A DNA stretch of 64,000 nt. It comes from Comamonadaceae bacterium. GTDB taxonomy: Bacteria; Pseudomonadota; Gammaproteobacteria; Burkholderiales; Burkholderiaceae_C. The position numbers were made by a program, and so were the translations under genes. Below the pieces are notes generated by a model. That model saw only the letters and a list, made by a program, of their open reading frames with translations. It searched no databases and was not told the origin of the DNA. The stretch lies in the NCBI GenBank assembly GCA_947476285.1, contig CANJPU010000021.1, positions 1 to 64,000 on the forward strand. Direction: 5' to 3'. Every line of letters begins with the position of its first letter. Position 1 is the stretch's first letter. This document shows positions 55,278 to 63,301 of this stretch, one piece after another.

Positions 55278-56267
55278 TCACTCAGCCTTCACGCCGGCGG
55301 TCGAAATCACCTTGGCCCATTTTGAGATCTCGGCATCAAGGAAGCGCGCGGCCAGATCGGGGGAATTGCCCACCGGCTCCACCCCCAGGGCTTCGAATTT
55401 CCCCTTGATTTCAGCCGAGGCAACTGCCTTGGCTGTTTCGGCGGCCATGCGGTTGACAATGTCGCGTGGCACTGCGGCTGGGGCCAGAAACATCACCCAG
55501 GTGGACGATTCAAGCGCGGGGCCGCCTGATTCTGCGAAGGTTGGTACTTCAGGCGCGCTGGCCAGGCGTTTGGCCGAGAACATGCCCAAGGCCTTGATCT
55601 TGCCGCCCCGCACCTGAGGCATCAGCGAACTGGGCGTATCGACCAGGATCTGAATGTTTCCACCGATCAGGTCCTGCACCGCCGGCGCCGTGCCCTTGTA
55701 GGGCACATGCACCATGTTCACGCCAACCGTCTGCTTGAGCAATTCGGTGGTGAGATGGGCGGCCGCGCCAATGCCCGAGGACCCGAAGGAAACCTTGTCG
55801 GGGTTGGCCTTGGCATAGGCAATGAGCTCTTTCACATCGTTGACCGGGAAGGCGTTGCTGGCAGTCATGATGAGAGGCGCTATGCCCACCAGCGATACCG
55901 GCGCGAAGCTCTTGACCGGGTCATAGGGCATGCGCCCGGCATACAGTGTGGCATTGGCCGCATGCGCGGCGATCACCGTGAGAAATGTGTAGCCGTCGGG
56001 CGCGGACTTGGCGGCCAGGTCGGCGCCGAGCAGCGAATTCGCGCCCGGCCTGTTCTCGATCACGATCGACCAGCCGGTTTGCTCCTGCACCTTTTGCAAC
56101 ACCATGCGCGTGGCGCCGTCCGTGATGCCGCCGGGCGGGTAGGGGACTATCCATTTAATGGGCTTGCTCGGCCAGGATGAAACCGCACCTGCGCCACTAC
56201 CCTGGGCCCACACCACTGGGCAGGCGAGCGAAAGCGCCAGAGCCACCAAACGAGTGAAGTCAAGCAT
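55278..56267 (-). CDS. Bug/TctC-family periplasmic solute-binding protein
   Basis: 329 residues from ATG 56267. Signal peptide MLDFTRLVALALSLACPVVWA precedes GSGAGAVSSWPSKPIKWIVPYPPGGITD. The loop ENRPGANSLLGADLAAKS and [21 protein letters not shown] are present. A GGAGAC ribosome site precedes the start. It is the third gene of a tannase-family operon (tannase, putative outer-membrane protein, Bug), so an aromatic acid released by the esterase is a plausible ligand. Confidence 0.92.
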   Translation of the reverse strand: MLDFTRLVALALSLACPVVWAQGSGAGAVSSWPSKPIKWIVPYPPGGITDGATRMVLQKVQEQTGWSIVIENRPGANSLLGADLAAKSAPDGYTFLTVIAAHAANATLYAGRMPYDPVKSFAPVSLVGIAPLIMTASNAFPVNDVKELIAYAKANPDKVSFGSSGIGAAAHLTTELLKQTVGVNMVHVPYKGTAPAVQDLIGGNIQILVDTPSSLMPQVRGGKIKALGMFSAKRLASAPEVPTFAESGGPALESSTWVMFLAPAAVPRDIVNRMAAETAKAVASAEIKGKFEALGVEPVGNSPDLAARFLDAEISKWAKVISTAGVKAE

Positions 56268-56323
56268 GACCGTAGTCTCCTGCGCAGTTTCGCAAATTGT
56301 GGGCGCTTGCCAATCAAATGGCA

Positions 56324-56355
56324 ACACGCCCGACACACGCCCGACACACGCCCGA
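56324..56355. repeat. tandem 11-bp repeat ACACGCCCGAC, nearly three copies
   Basis: Two full copies and a third missing its last base lie between the Bug start at 56267 and the stop of the upstream gene at 56358. It reaches to within two bases of that stop. It may be a slippage product; no function is suggested. Confidence 0.85.
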
Positions 56356-56357
56356 AG

Positions 56358-57098
56358 TTAGAACCGCAAGCCAGCAGCTATGCGCGTCACATCCTGGCTG
56401 GAGAAATTCTGTTTGGGGTCGCGCGCCAGGCGCAGGAACCAGGTCGGGAAGTCGAGCGTGGCGCTCCAGCCCCAGGCGCGCACCGGGCCGGTGTCTCCAT
56501 CGCCTGTCTTGCGCAGCAAGTCAAATGTGCCGCGCAGTGAAGGCGTCAGTGGCCAGCGCGCAAAGGCGTGCCAATGGCGTTGGCGCGTGTGCAGCCTGTC
56601 GTCCGCCACCAGCGTCAAGGAAAGTGTCTTGCCACCAGGCCCGTGCCAGCCCGCGCCCAGCGTGATGGCATCGTTGGGATCGAAGTTCAGGTTGAAATAG
56701 GGCTTGAGGTTGGTGCGGCCCCAGCCGACCAGGGCGAACCACGGGTCGCCCATCTGCAGATTGACGCTGCCGCCCGCAAAGCCCCTGGATGCCGCTTGCA
56801 GCGAAGGCTGCAGCGTGGTGGACTCACCCAGTGCGATCGAGGTGTCAAAGCCCACCCGGCTCTGAGCGCCGAATGTCGGGTCATGGTAGTAGCCGACCCA
56901 GTAGCTGCTGTCGGAAGAGCGCCACCGCAGATTGGCGTCTTGGCCGCTGGGAGCGCTCGCATAGCGAAAGTCGGCGACGGTCAGCTTGAAGGGCTGTTCG
57001 GCCGAAGGCGTGTCCGCCTCGCCGGCCGACCATGCGGCGCCTGATGCGCACAGGCACAGCGCCGCGCACAGGGGCAGCCATCGTTTTGGCAGGTGCAA
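56358..57098 (-). CDS. putative outer-membrane beta-barrel or secreted protein
   Basis: About 246 residues if TTG 57098 is used, just after GGAGG. A signal peptide (LPLCAALCLCASGAAWSA) precedes a mature part with alternating strands: ADFRYASAPSGQDANLRWR, YWVGYYHDPTFGAQSRVGFD, NLQMGDPWFALVGWGRTNLKPYFN and a C-terminus ending VTRIAAGLRF, whose last aromatic residue suits outer-membrane insertion. The start is unsure; an ATG at 57182 overlaps the tannase gene. The protein may be a porin-like channel for products of the upstream esterase; this is inference. Confidence 0.7.
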   Translation of the reverse strand: MHLPKRWLPLCAALCLCASGAAWSAGEADTPSAEQPFKLTVADFRYASAPSGQDANLRWRSSDSSYWVGYYHDPTFGAQSRVGFDTSIALGESTTLQPSLQAASRGFAGGSVNLQMGDPWFALVGWGRTNLKPYFNLNFDPNDAITLGAGWHGPGGKTLSLTLVADDRLHTRQRHWHAFARWPLTPSLRGTFDLLRKTGDGDTGPVRAWGWSATLDFPTWFLRLARDPKQNFSSQDVTRIAAGLRF

Positions 57099-57123
57099 GT
57101 CCCTCCAACCGCAGATTCTGGTC

Positions 57124-58857
57124 TTAACGGCAAGAGAAATTGCTTGCGACGTTGATGTCGCCAGAGTTGTTGTAGTGAGCATATTGTGGGTAGGGGCACA
57201 GCGGACGGCTGCGGCTGGCGACGCCGAAGTACCCAGGGTTGGACGCCTCGGCCCGGACGCTGGCGGGTGCCACGCCCCGCTCAACCCAATCCTCCAGCGG
57301 CGTCAGCATGTCGAAGCGGTCGGTTGCTACACCTCCGGCGCAATGGTTCATGCCTGGCACCACGAACAGCTTGAGAAAGTCCGCCGCCTTGCCGCCCTCG
57401 CGCGCATCGACGCTCTTGTACCAGTTGATGGTGTCGCGCGGGCTCACTGCGGGGTCGGCGTTCCCGATCCAGGAAATCATTTTGCCTCCGCGCTGCTTGA
57501 AGGCCGAGAGGTCGGGCGAATTCATCATTCCCCATTCAACCACTGACTGCGTGTAGAGCGCGGTCTTGCGTGTGACGCTGGCCTCTGTGTCGTCAATGTT
57601 GTACTTCATGAAGTAATCGATGTATTGGGGCATAGGCATCGCCAGCGGCGGTGTCTTCCAGAGCATTGCAGCTTGTGGCGCGCTCAGCGTCAGCTTGGTC
57701 GCGGTGTTGGTCGGCGAATCGTAGTCGCCAAACCAGAATGCCCGGAAACCCGAGTTGAACCTGCTGCCCAGCATGCCGCCGATGCCCGGATCCCAGTTGT
57801 GCCCCGGGTACACCTGCACGCCCGCCGATGTCTTGGGGCCGGCCATCGCCTTTTGAAGTGCGGTGATCTGAGCACCGGTCAGGCAGCTCTCAGTCTTGCT
57901 CGCCGTGCATGTGAGCGCGCGCAACTTCGGCATCACCACGGCGTCGGTGCACGCGTCGATGTTGTTGGAAATTCCATCCTCCAGTCCGTCCAGGGCATCG
58001 CAAGCCGCGAGTACGGCTTTGGCGACAAGCTGCAAATCGCCGTTGGAGTAAATCTTGTTGATCAGCGGTCTGCCATTGGCATCCACATGCCCACCGGCAA
58101 TTGCCAAAGGTGCAAGGGTCTGCAACAGATGTGGCACGTACGCAGTCATGTGCGGAATGTCCACAGCAGGCGCCGCCGCAAGAATGCCGTCGAAATGCTG
58201 CGGATAACGCTGTGCGATGCCCACAGCCTGTCGGCCGCCATCTGAGCAGGCGCTGAAATAGGCGCGTGAAGAGTCCTTCGAGTAGTAGGCCTTTGACAGC
58301 GCCTTGCCGACCCGCGCGATGATGTCGTAGGAGGCATAGCCGAAATCGGTGCGGGCTTGAGGGTCGCGGGCAAAGGACGAAGGGCCGCCGGCGTTTGGAT
58401 CTTGATTGGTCTGCGTGCTGTGGCCCGAGTCACCCATGATGACCGTGTAGCCGCGTGAGAACGCCGAAGTGGTCATGCCAGAGGTCAGGCCGAACACTGT
58501 GGTCAGCGCACCCACCGAGCCGCCCACACTTTCCTGGAAAAATTTTCCGTTCCAGTCAGCGGCCATCGGCAGCCGCATACGGAACGTCAGAGCATAAGCT
58601 TGGCCATCCACCGCACTGACCCGCTCGTTGATCGTGCCTTCGATCAGGCAATGCGCTTTGGCGTTTGCTGTCGCGGGCTGATCTTGCGCTGTGGTGACGC
58701 GCAACGAGTTGACCCCACTCACCAGATTCGCCGCGACGCTCGCTGCGGCCTGTGAGCAACTCGATGGCTGGGCGGTTTTGACATCGACGCCAACACAGCC
58801 GTGCAGGACCGTGAGGCCTAAAGTGGTGAGAAGTATGCCGCTTGTGAGTTGTTTCAT
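57124..58857 (-). CDS. tannase/feruloyl esterase family lipoprotein (MHETase-like layout)
   Basis: 577 residues of PF07519 type. The signal peptide ends in a lipobox, LHGC, at 18-21, so the protein is a lipoprotein. The nucleophile is S205 in ACSDGGRQ, with likely partners D468 (NADPAVSPRD) and H505 (MNHCAGG). Cysteines C204 and C506 sit next to the serine and histidine, the vicinal disulfide pattern of tannases, feruloyl esterases and MHETase. The calcium-site segment CDALDGLEDGISNN is at 286-299. It should hydrolyse an ester of an aromatic acid outside the cytoplasm. It starts a group with a putative outer-membrane protein and a Bug receptor. Confidence 0.92.
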   Translation of the reverse strand: MKQLTSGILLTTLGLTVLHGCVGVDVKTAQPSSCSQAAASVAANLVSGVNSLRVTTAQDQPATANAKAHCLIEGTINERVSAVDGQAYALTFRMRLPMAADWNGKFFQESVGGSVGALTTVFGLTSGMTTSAFSRGYTVIMGDSGHSTQTNQDPNAGGPSSFARDPQARTDFGYASYDIIARVGKALSKAYYSKDSSRAYFSACSDGGRQAVGIAQRYPQHFDGILAAAPAVDIPHMTAYVPHLLQTLAPLAIAGGHVDANGRPLINKIYSNGDLQLVAKAVLAACDALDGLEDGISNNIDACTDAVVMPKLRALTCTASKTESCLTGAQITALQKAMAGPKTSAGVQVYPGHNWDPGIGGMLGSRFNSGFRAFWFGDYDSPTNTATKLTLSAPQAAMLWKTPPLAMPMPQYIDYFMKYNIDDTEASVTRKTALYTQSVVEWGMMNSPDLSAFKQRGGKMISWIGNADPAVSPRDTINWYKSVDAREGGKAADFLKLFVVPGMNHCAGGVATDRFDMLTPLEDWVERGVAPASVRAEASNPGYFGVASRSRPLCPYPQYAHYNNSGDINVASNFSCR

Positions 58858-59069
58858 GACTTTGTTGTGTCGTGGGCGACTGCCTGAAAGTGCCTGCCGC
58901 CTGATGCAGCTGTGCCGAACCTACGATACGCGCCGGACACCCCGCCGACCAATAGGTAAATTCCACTATCGTCGTCGGCGCGGGACCGCTGCGGCGTTGA
59001 CGCTCTGTTGACTGTTTTGGCTCGCCTGCATGCAGTTACTTGGAATACCGCGTTCAAACCAATAGCAGA

Positions 59070-59308
59070 TTACTGCGCCGGTGCTTCCCACAGATTGCTG
59101 GCGACGTTGCCGGTTGCCTCGTCATAGTCGATCTCCAACACCTGGTTCATCAGATTAGAACCCAATCATGCTGCACCACATATGGTGCCAATTCCCAATC
59201 TTGACGACCGAGCATCCCTTGGTCGCGCGAGCATGTGGCTTGGTAGCCTGCGTCGAGGGCAAGCTTGACCAAAGCGGGATCCAGGCATTCGTCGAAGAAG
59301 AACTTCAT
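59070..59308 (-). pseudogene. DUF5615-like PIN-family toxin, internally deleted
   Basis: ATG 59308 starts MKFFFDECLDPALVKLALDA and runs 52 codons to a stop at 59150 (end VVQHDWVLI). The next frame then reads SNLMNQVLEIDYDEATGN to a stop at 59070, which resembles the family C-terminus. Members are usually about 110-130 residues, so some 50-60 middle residues are missing and the ends are out of frame. The start overlaps the antitoxin stop in an ATGA layout, as in intact toxin-antitoxin pairs. It is unlikely to be active. Confidence 0.75.
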
Positions 59309-59961
59309 GCTGCATCGTTCTTCTTCGCGCGCTCGCCCAGCTTTCTGGTGCTAGAAGACTTCAACTTCCAGCCCGGATTGATTTTTTCGAACTTGCGTGG
59401 CCGGCCACGAGAGGGGTGCGTCTTAGCCCACACGGGTGCTGCGGCGACCATCTCGTCGCTGATGTGCGGGTAGGCCTCGCGAATGCGCTCTCGGTCGATC
59501 CCTTCTGCCACCCAGGCAGCGATCGTCCTCACGGGCACGCGAGTCCCCTTGAACACTGGCTCACCGTCAAAAATGTTCGGATCGCTCACGACCAAACCCT
59601 CGGCCTTGGCGAGTGACTCCTGCCGGCTGCGCGCCTCCTGGACATACTGCGCGAGGTGAATCGATAAAGTCCCCATCTCCACATCCCACTCCGACGGGCG
59701 CTTAGGAGCAAACGCGGCCCAAGTGCGCAGCGTTTTCTCCCGTTGGCACAGGAGAGAAACAACTCGCTTGCGGAGGTCCGCGCTCAGTGAAGGAGCCTCT
59801 TTGAAATAAAAACCAGCCAAGACGCAGCCCAGGGGTGTGAGAGAGCGCGATGCGCCAGTCAGTTTCGCAGGGAGCAGCCCCTCGTCAAAAATTCGATTCA
59901 CATCGCGTTCACTGACGCCAGCCACGAAGGCGGCGACGCTAATTGTTGCTGCTTCGCGCAT
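59305..59961 (-). CDS. DUF433-domain antitoxin-like protein
   Basis: 218 residues. A predicted helix-turn-helix start (ATISVAAFVAGVSERDVNRIF) is followed by a helical middle. A DUF433 domain lies at about 120-185 (VVSDPNIFDGEPVFKGTRVPVRTIAAW, AEGIDRERIREAYPHISDEMV), and the tail is basic and lysine/arginine-rich. DUF433 proteins are antitoxins of PIN-like DUF5615 toxins. The partner toxin downstream is deleted, so this is an orphan antitoxin that might still bind DNA. It is preceded by a TATAAT box. Confidence 0.85.
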   Translation of the reverse strand: MREAATISVAAFVAGVSERDVNRIFDEGLLPAKLTGASRSLTPLGCVLAGFYFKEAPSLSADLRKRVVSLLCQREKTLRTWAAFAPKRPSEWDVEMGTLSIHLAQYVQEARSRQESLAKAEGLVVSDPNIFDGEPVFKGTRVPVRTIAAWVAEGIDRERIREAYPHISDEMVAAAPVWAKTHPSRGRPRKFEKINPGWKLKSSSTRKLGERAKKNDAA

Positions 59962-60001
59962 GGCAGAGCTCCGTGATTAATACTTCCGGTGGTCCGGATG
60001 A

Positions 60002-60007
60002 ATTATA
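60002..60007 (-). promoter_or_regulatory. TATAAT -10 box of the antitoxin gene
   Basis: A perfect TATAAT on the minus strand lies 41 bp before the antitoxin start codon. It overlaps the stop codon of the upstream gene remnant. A convincing -35 box at normal spacing was not found. Confidence 0.5.
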
Positions 60008-60257
60008 CGTCAGACAGGTAGGCGCAAGCCCCCTTTCGTGAACGCTGGAAGGCCTGGCGTTCCAGTGGCGCGGTGGCGCCGATGCGATCGACGTTGCGGG
60101 CGACGTCGATAGCGAGCTTGGGAGCTCTCGTCAGGATGTCCTTTGCGCGACGCGCGTCGTCGTTGCTGTTGGAGCTCTTGAGCCGCACCTCCCCGGTCGA
60201 TCCGTAGACGAGGTCGAGCCTTCGGGTGAAGCGCCGCCATGGTTTTCCCGCTGTGGC
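60003..60257 (-). pseudogene. truncated gene remnant beside tRNA-Met (unrecognised family)
   Basis: An 84-codon frame, open from 60257 to the stop at 60003, reads KPWRRFTRRLDLVYGSTGE then RLKSSNSNDDARRAKDILTR and ends CAYLSDV. It has no ATG; GTG 60188 is the only internal start and would omit the best-looking part. The composition is protein-like, unlike the other frames, so it looks like the 3' end of a gene whose 5' part was lost. No family is recognised. It sits between the antitoxin and the tRNA terminator. Confidence 0.45.
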
Positions 60258-60329
60258 TCACGCGCAAGGAGTAGGTTGTGTGGATGGGCGCTTTCCATGG
60301 GCCGGCTTGGTCAACCTGCCTGAGAAGCG

Positions 60330-60361
60330 AAAAACCCGCAGAGAGCTAGGCTCTATGCGGG
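60330..60361 (-). terminator. rho-independent terminator after tRNA-Met
   Basis: CCCGCA (60335-60340) pairs with TGCGGG (60356-60361), with an inner GAGAGC/GCTCT stem, and five T residues follow on the minus strand. It lies 12 bp past the tRNA 3' end. Confidence 0.85.
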
Positions 60362-60373
60362 CTTGGGAGAGTC

Positions 60374-60450
60374 TGGTGGCGCTTCACGGATTCGAACCGC
60401 GGACCTGTGGATTATGATTCCATCGCTCTAACCGACTGAGCTAAAGCGCC
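60374..60450 (-). tRNA. tRNA-Met (anticodon CAT), CCA encoded
   Basis: The 77-nt gene folds as a cloverleaf. The acceptor stem GGCGCTT pairs perfectly with AAGCGCC, the D arm is GCTC/GAGC, the T arm CGCGG-TTCGAAT-CCGTG, and the 3' end ACCA is encoded. The anticodon loop ATCATAA places CAT at 34-36. The top pair of the anticodon stem (27-43) is an A-C mismatch. It reads as elongator Met; an Ile tRNA with lysidine at the same anticodon is the alternative, and an initiator is excluded by the paired first base pair. Confidence 0.9.
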
Positions 60451-60483
60451 GAACCCGCGATTATAACAAGGCCAATTACAGGA

Positions 60484-61263
60484 TCATTGGTGCTTGAACT
60501 GCGCCTTGCGCTTTTCGGCGAAGGCTTGCATGCCTTCTTTCTGGTCGGCGGTGGCGAAAAGCGCGTGGAACAGGCGGCGCTCGTATTTCACCCCTTCGCC
60601 GAGGCTGCCCTCGAAGGCGCGGTTGACGGATTCTTTGGCAGCCATCACCGCGATGTGTGACAGCTCGCAAATGCCGAGCGCAGCGGCCAGTGTTTCGTCC
60701 ATCAGCTTGTCCAGCGGCACAACGCGGCTGATCAGGCCGGCGCGCTCGGCTTCGGTCGCGTCCATCATGCGGCCGGTCAGGATCAGATCCATGGCCTTGG
60801 CTTTGCCCACCGCCAGCGGCAGCCGCTGGGTGCCGCCCGCGCCGGGGATGATGCCCAGCTTGATTTCGGGCTGGCCAAATTTTGCGTTGTCCGCGGCGAT
60901 GATGAAGTCGCACATCATGGCCAGTTCGCAGCCCCCGCCCAGGGCGAAGCCACTCACTGCTGCGATGACTGGCTTGCGGATGCTGCGGATGGTCTCCCAA
61001 TTGCGGGTGATGAAGTCACTCTTGTAGACGTCGGCAAAGCTGTAGCTGGTCATGGCGCCGATGTCCGCGCCGGCGGCAAAGGCTTTCTCGCTACCCGTCA
61101 CCACCATGCAGCCGATGGCCTCGTCCTGGTCGAAGGCTTTGAGGGCCGCGCCCAGCTCGTCCATTAATTGATCGTTCAGCGCATTGAGGTTCTTGGGACG
61201 GTTGAGTTTGACGATACCGACCTTGCCGCCCTCGCAACTGACTTCGACCATTTCATAGCCCAT
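60484..61263 (-). CDS. enoyl-CoA hydratase, crotonase family (PaaF-like)
   Basis: 259 residues from ATG 61263, after an AGGAG site. Crotonase landmarks are [31 protein letters not shown] for the oxyanion hole, [31 protein letters not shown] and [24 protein letters not shown] with the catalytic glutamates. It adds water to 2-enoyl-CoA in fatty-acid or phenylacetate breakdown. It is divergent from a second crotonase gene across 94 bp, so the two may share control. Confidence 0.92.
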   Translation of the reverse strand: MGYEMVEVSCEGGKVGIVKLNRPKNLNALNDQLMDELGAALKAFDQDEAIGCMVVTGSEKAFAAGADIGAMTSYSFADVYKSDFITRNWETIRSIRKPVIAAVSGFALGGGCELAMMCDFIIAADNAKFGQPEIKLGIIPGAGGTQRLPLAVGKAKAMDLILTGRMMDATEAERAGLISRVVPLDKLMDETLAAALGICELSHIAVMAAKESVNRAFEGSLGEGVKYERRLFHALFATADQKEGMQAFAEKRKAQFKHQ

Positions 61264-61357
61264 GTGTTTCTCCTGTGGTTGCGGGGCACTATACCCAAGG
61301 GCCAATTGTCCACGCAGGTGATCGGCCAATGCTAAAGTGCCGAACAGGAGACTTTTC

Positions 61358-62161
61358 ATGACAGATAAATCCGTGCTTCATGAAGTGCGTGGCCCGGTTG
61401 CCCTGGTCACGCTCAACCGCCCTCAGGCACTCAATAGCTTGACACGCCAGATGCATCGCGACCTGTGGCAGGTGCTCGATGCGATCGAGGCCGACCGCGC
61501 CATCCGCGCCGTCGTCATCACCGGCGCCGGGCGTGGCTTTTGCGCTGGTGCCGATCTGAGCGAGTTCGACTTCAATGACGGCGCCGACCTGATCCGCCGA
61601 GCCAGCCCGGGCCCGCTGATCGACGATTCCTTCAACCCCACGGTGCGCCGCCTGATGAAGCTGCGGGTGCCCACCGTGGCGGCTGTCAATGGCGTGGCGG
61701 CCGGCGCCGGCGCATCGCTGGTCTTGGCCTGCGATCTGGCCGTGGCCGCGCCCGGCGCGAGTTTCATCCAGGCCTTCAGCAAGATCGGGCTGGTGCCTGA
61801 TGCCGGCGGCAGTTGGTTCTTGGTCCATCGCATGGGCTTGGCCCGTGCGATGGGCTGCGCCTTGCTGGGCGACAAGCTCAGCGCCAAAGACGCGAAAGAG
61901 CAGGGCCTGATCTGGGACGTGGCTGCCGAGGGCGAAGACTGCGTTGAAGCCGCCATGAAGCTGGCACAGCGCCTGGCCGCCATGCCCACTGCCGCGCTGG
62001 TGGCCACCCGCAGACTGCTGCGCACGGCGGCCAGTACCGATCTGGAGACCCATCTTGATACCGAGCGCGACATGCAGACCGCGATGGGCGTGACCCAGGA
62101 CTACATCGAAGGGGTCACGGCCTTTCTTCAAAAGCGTCCGCCTCAGTTCAAGGGTGAGTGA
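61358..62161 (+). CDS. crotonase-family isomerase/hydratase, PaaG-like
   Basis: 267 residues from ATG 61358, with AGGAG upstream. Landmarks are [85 protein letters not shown]. The aspartate in LVPDAGGSW replaces the hydratase glutamate, as in PaaG (epoxyphenylacetyl-CoA isomerase), so isomerase activity is more likely than hydration. Together with the adjacent enoyl-CoA hydratase it fits phenylacetate or related breakdown. No other paa genes are in this block. Confidence 0.9.
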   Translation: MTDKSVLHEVRGPVALVTLNRPQALNSLTRQMHRDLWQVLDAIEADRAIRAVVITGAGRGFCAGADLSEFDFNDGADLIRRASPGPLIDDSFNPTVRRLMKLRVPTVAAVNGVAAGAGASLVLACDLAVAAPGASFIQAFSKIGLVPDAGGSWFLVHRMGLARAMGCALLGDKLSAKDAKEQGLIWDVAAEGEDCVEAAMKLAQRLAAMPTAALVATRRLLRTAASTDLETHLDTERDMQTAMGVTQDYIEGVTAFLQKRPPQFKGE

Positions 62162-62173
62162 CTCATCCTGGCA

Positions 62174-63301
62174 TCAGCGCTGCTCGATCGTCTCCACCAA
62201 GAGGTCCACGAAAATCTCGGGGCCCATGTTCACCCGTATGCGCACCGGCAGATACTGCAGGCTGGGCGCGAACCACATTTCGGCGGTGATGTTGCCGCGC
62301 GGATTGCCGATCGGGCGGGGCTGCAGATGGAAGGCGTCCACTGCGCCAAGCTGCGGCGTCTGCAGTAGCTCGCGCCCGACGATGTCATAGGTCCAAAAAT
62401 CCACCCCACCAGGGCGGGCCATCCAGAAGCTCACGCTTCGGCCTACTTCCAGCACATCCCTGCCCGAGGAAAAGCGATGGCTGAGGTCCACGAACTGGCT
62501 TGCCGTGTCTTGCAAACCCGGTGGACGTGGCACGGTGCGGCCACTGGACAGTGTGATGGTGTCATCGCCCATTCTGGCCGTGCGCGGCCCGCCGCGGCGC
62601 AGTTCTTCGTAGATTCTTGGCACCAAGCCCTGGCTGCTGATCTCGCCTTGACTGGTCAGGGCCAGGCTTGTCAGCATGAACAGATCGATGTCCATGCGCA
62701 CTTGGTAGCGTCGGTCTTCACGCTGCCACTGAACCTTGGCAGTGCCGTGCAGCGAATTGACGATGTACATGCCGCTCAGGCGGTAGTTCAGGCGTGTGTC
62801 GGCCGGCCAATCGCCAATGGCGGCTGCGGTGGTCGTGGTGCCTGCGGTCGTCGCGGTTGTGGTCGCCGTTGTTGTCGCAGTGGGTGATGCAGTGGAAGGC
62901 CTTGAGTCCGCCACCGTCGCCGTGGTCTCAGGCTTGCTTGGCGTGGCCACTGGCTCAGGCGGTGGCGGTACGGCGGGTTCTTGTGCGGGCGGGGCTTCTT
63001 GTGGCGAAGACGCTGCGGGCAGATCGGCCGGTGCCTGCGCCACCTGCGTCACTGTGGGTCGCGCTGGCTTGGCCGTCGGCGAAGCAGGCAACGCGGGTGC
63101 GGGCGTGGGGGCGGCTGCAGGGGCCTGGGCTTGCAGCAGCCGGGTGAACATCGGATTGTTCAAGGGGCGCAGTGCAGCCGAAGTCAGGGCGAGTTGCTGG
63201 GCCAGCCAGTTGAGCGCCCAGGCGTGCAGCAGCACAACGGCCACTGACAGCGCCAGCAGCCGTATGGCGGGCCTGACCTTCAGGCGATGCCTGCCAGCCA
63301 T
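62174..63301 (-). CDS. DUF3108 domain protein with TonB-like proline-rich region
   Basis: 375 residues. An N-terminal membrane segment (LLALSVAVVLLHAWALNWLA) anchors the protein, followed by an alanine/proline-rich stretch (about 55-130) and a threonine-rich stretch (TTTATTTATTAGTTTT). The C-terminal DUF3108 domain begins about residue 175 (LNYRLSGMYIVNSLHGTAKVQW) and ends NMGPEIFVDLLVETIEQR. Function unknown; the layout suggests a periplasm-spanning protein. Its start overlaps the end of the M61 peptidase gene by 22 bp. Confidence 0.88.
   Translation of the reverse strand: MAGRHRLKVRPAIRLLALSVAVVLLHAWALNWLAQQLALTSAALRPLNNPMFTRLLQAQAPAAAPTPAPALPASPTAKPARPTVTQVAQAPADLPAASSPQEAPPAQEPAVPPPPEPVATPSKPETTATVADSRPSTASPTATTTATTTATTAGTTTTAAAIGDWPADTRLNYRLSGMYIVNSLHGTAKVQWQREDRRYQVRMDIDLFMLTSLALTSQGEISSQGLVPRIYEELRRGGPRTARMGDDTITLSSGRTVPRPPGLQDTASQFVDLSHRFSSGRDVLEVGRSVSFWMARPGGVDFWTYDIVGRELLQTPQLGAVDAFHLQPRPIGNPRGNITAEMWFAPSLQYLPVRIRVNMGPEIFVDLLVETIEQR

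Noticed and set aside
59168-59473. 101-codon plus-strand frame
   Set aside because: It is antisense to the antitoxin/toxin remnant, whose minus-strand frames match known families.
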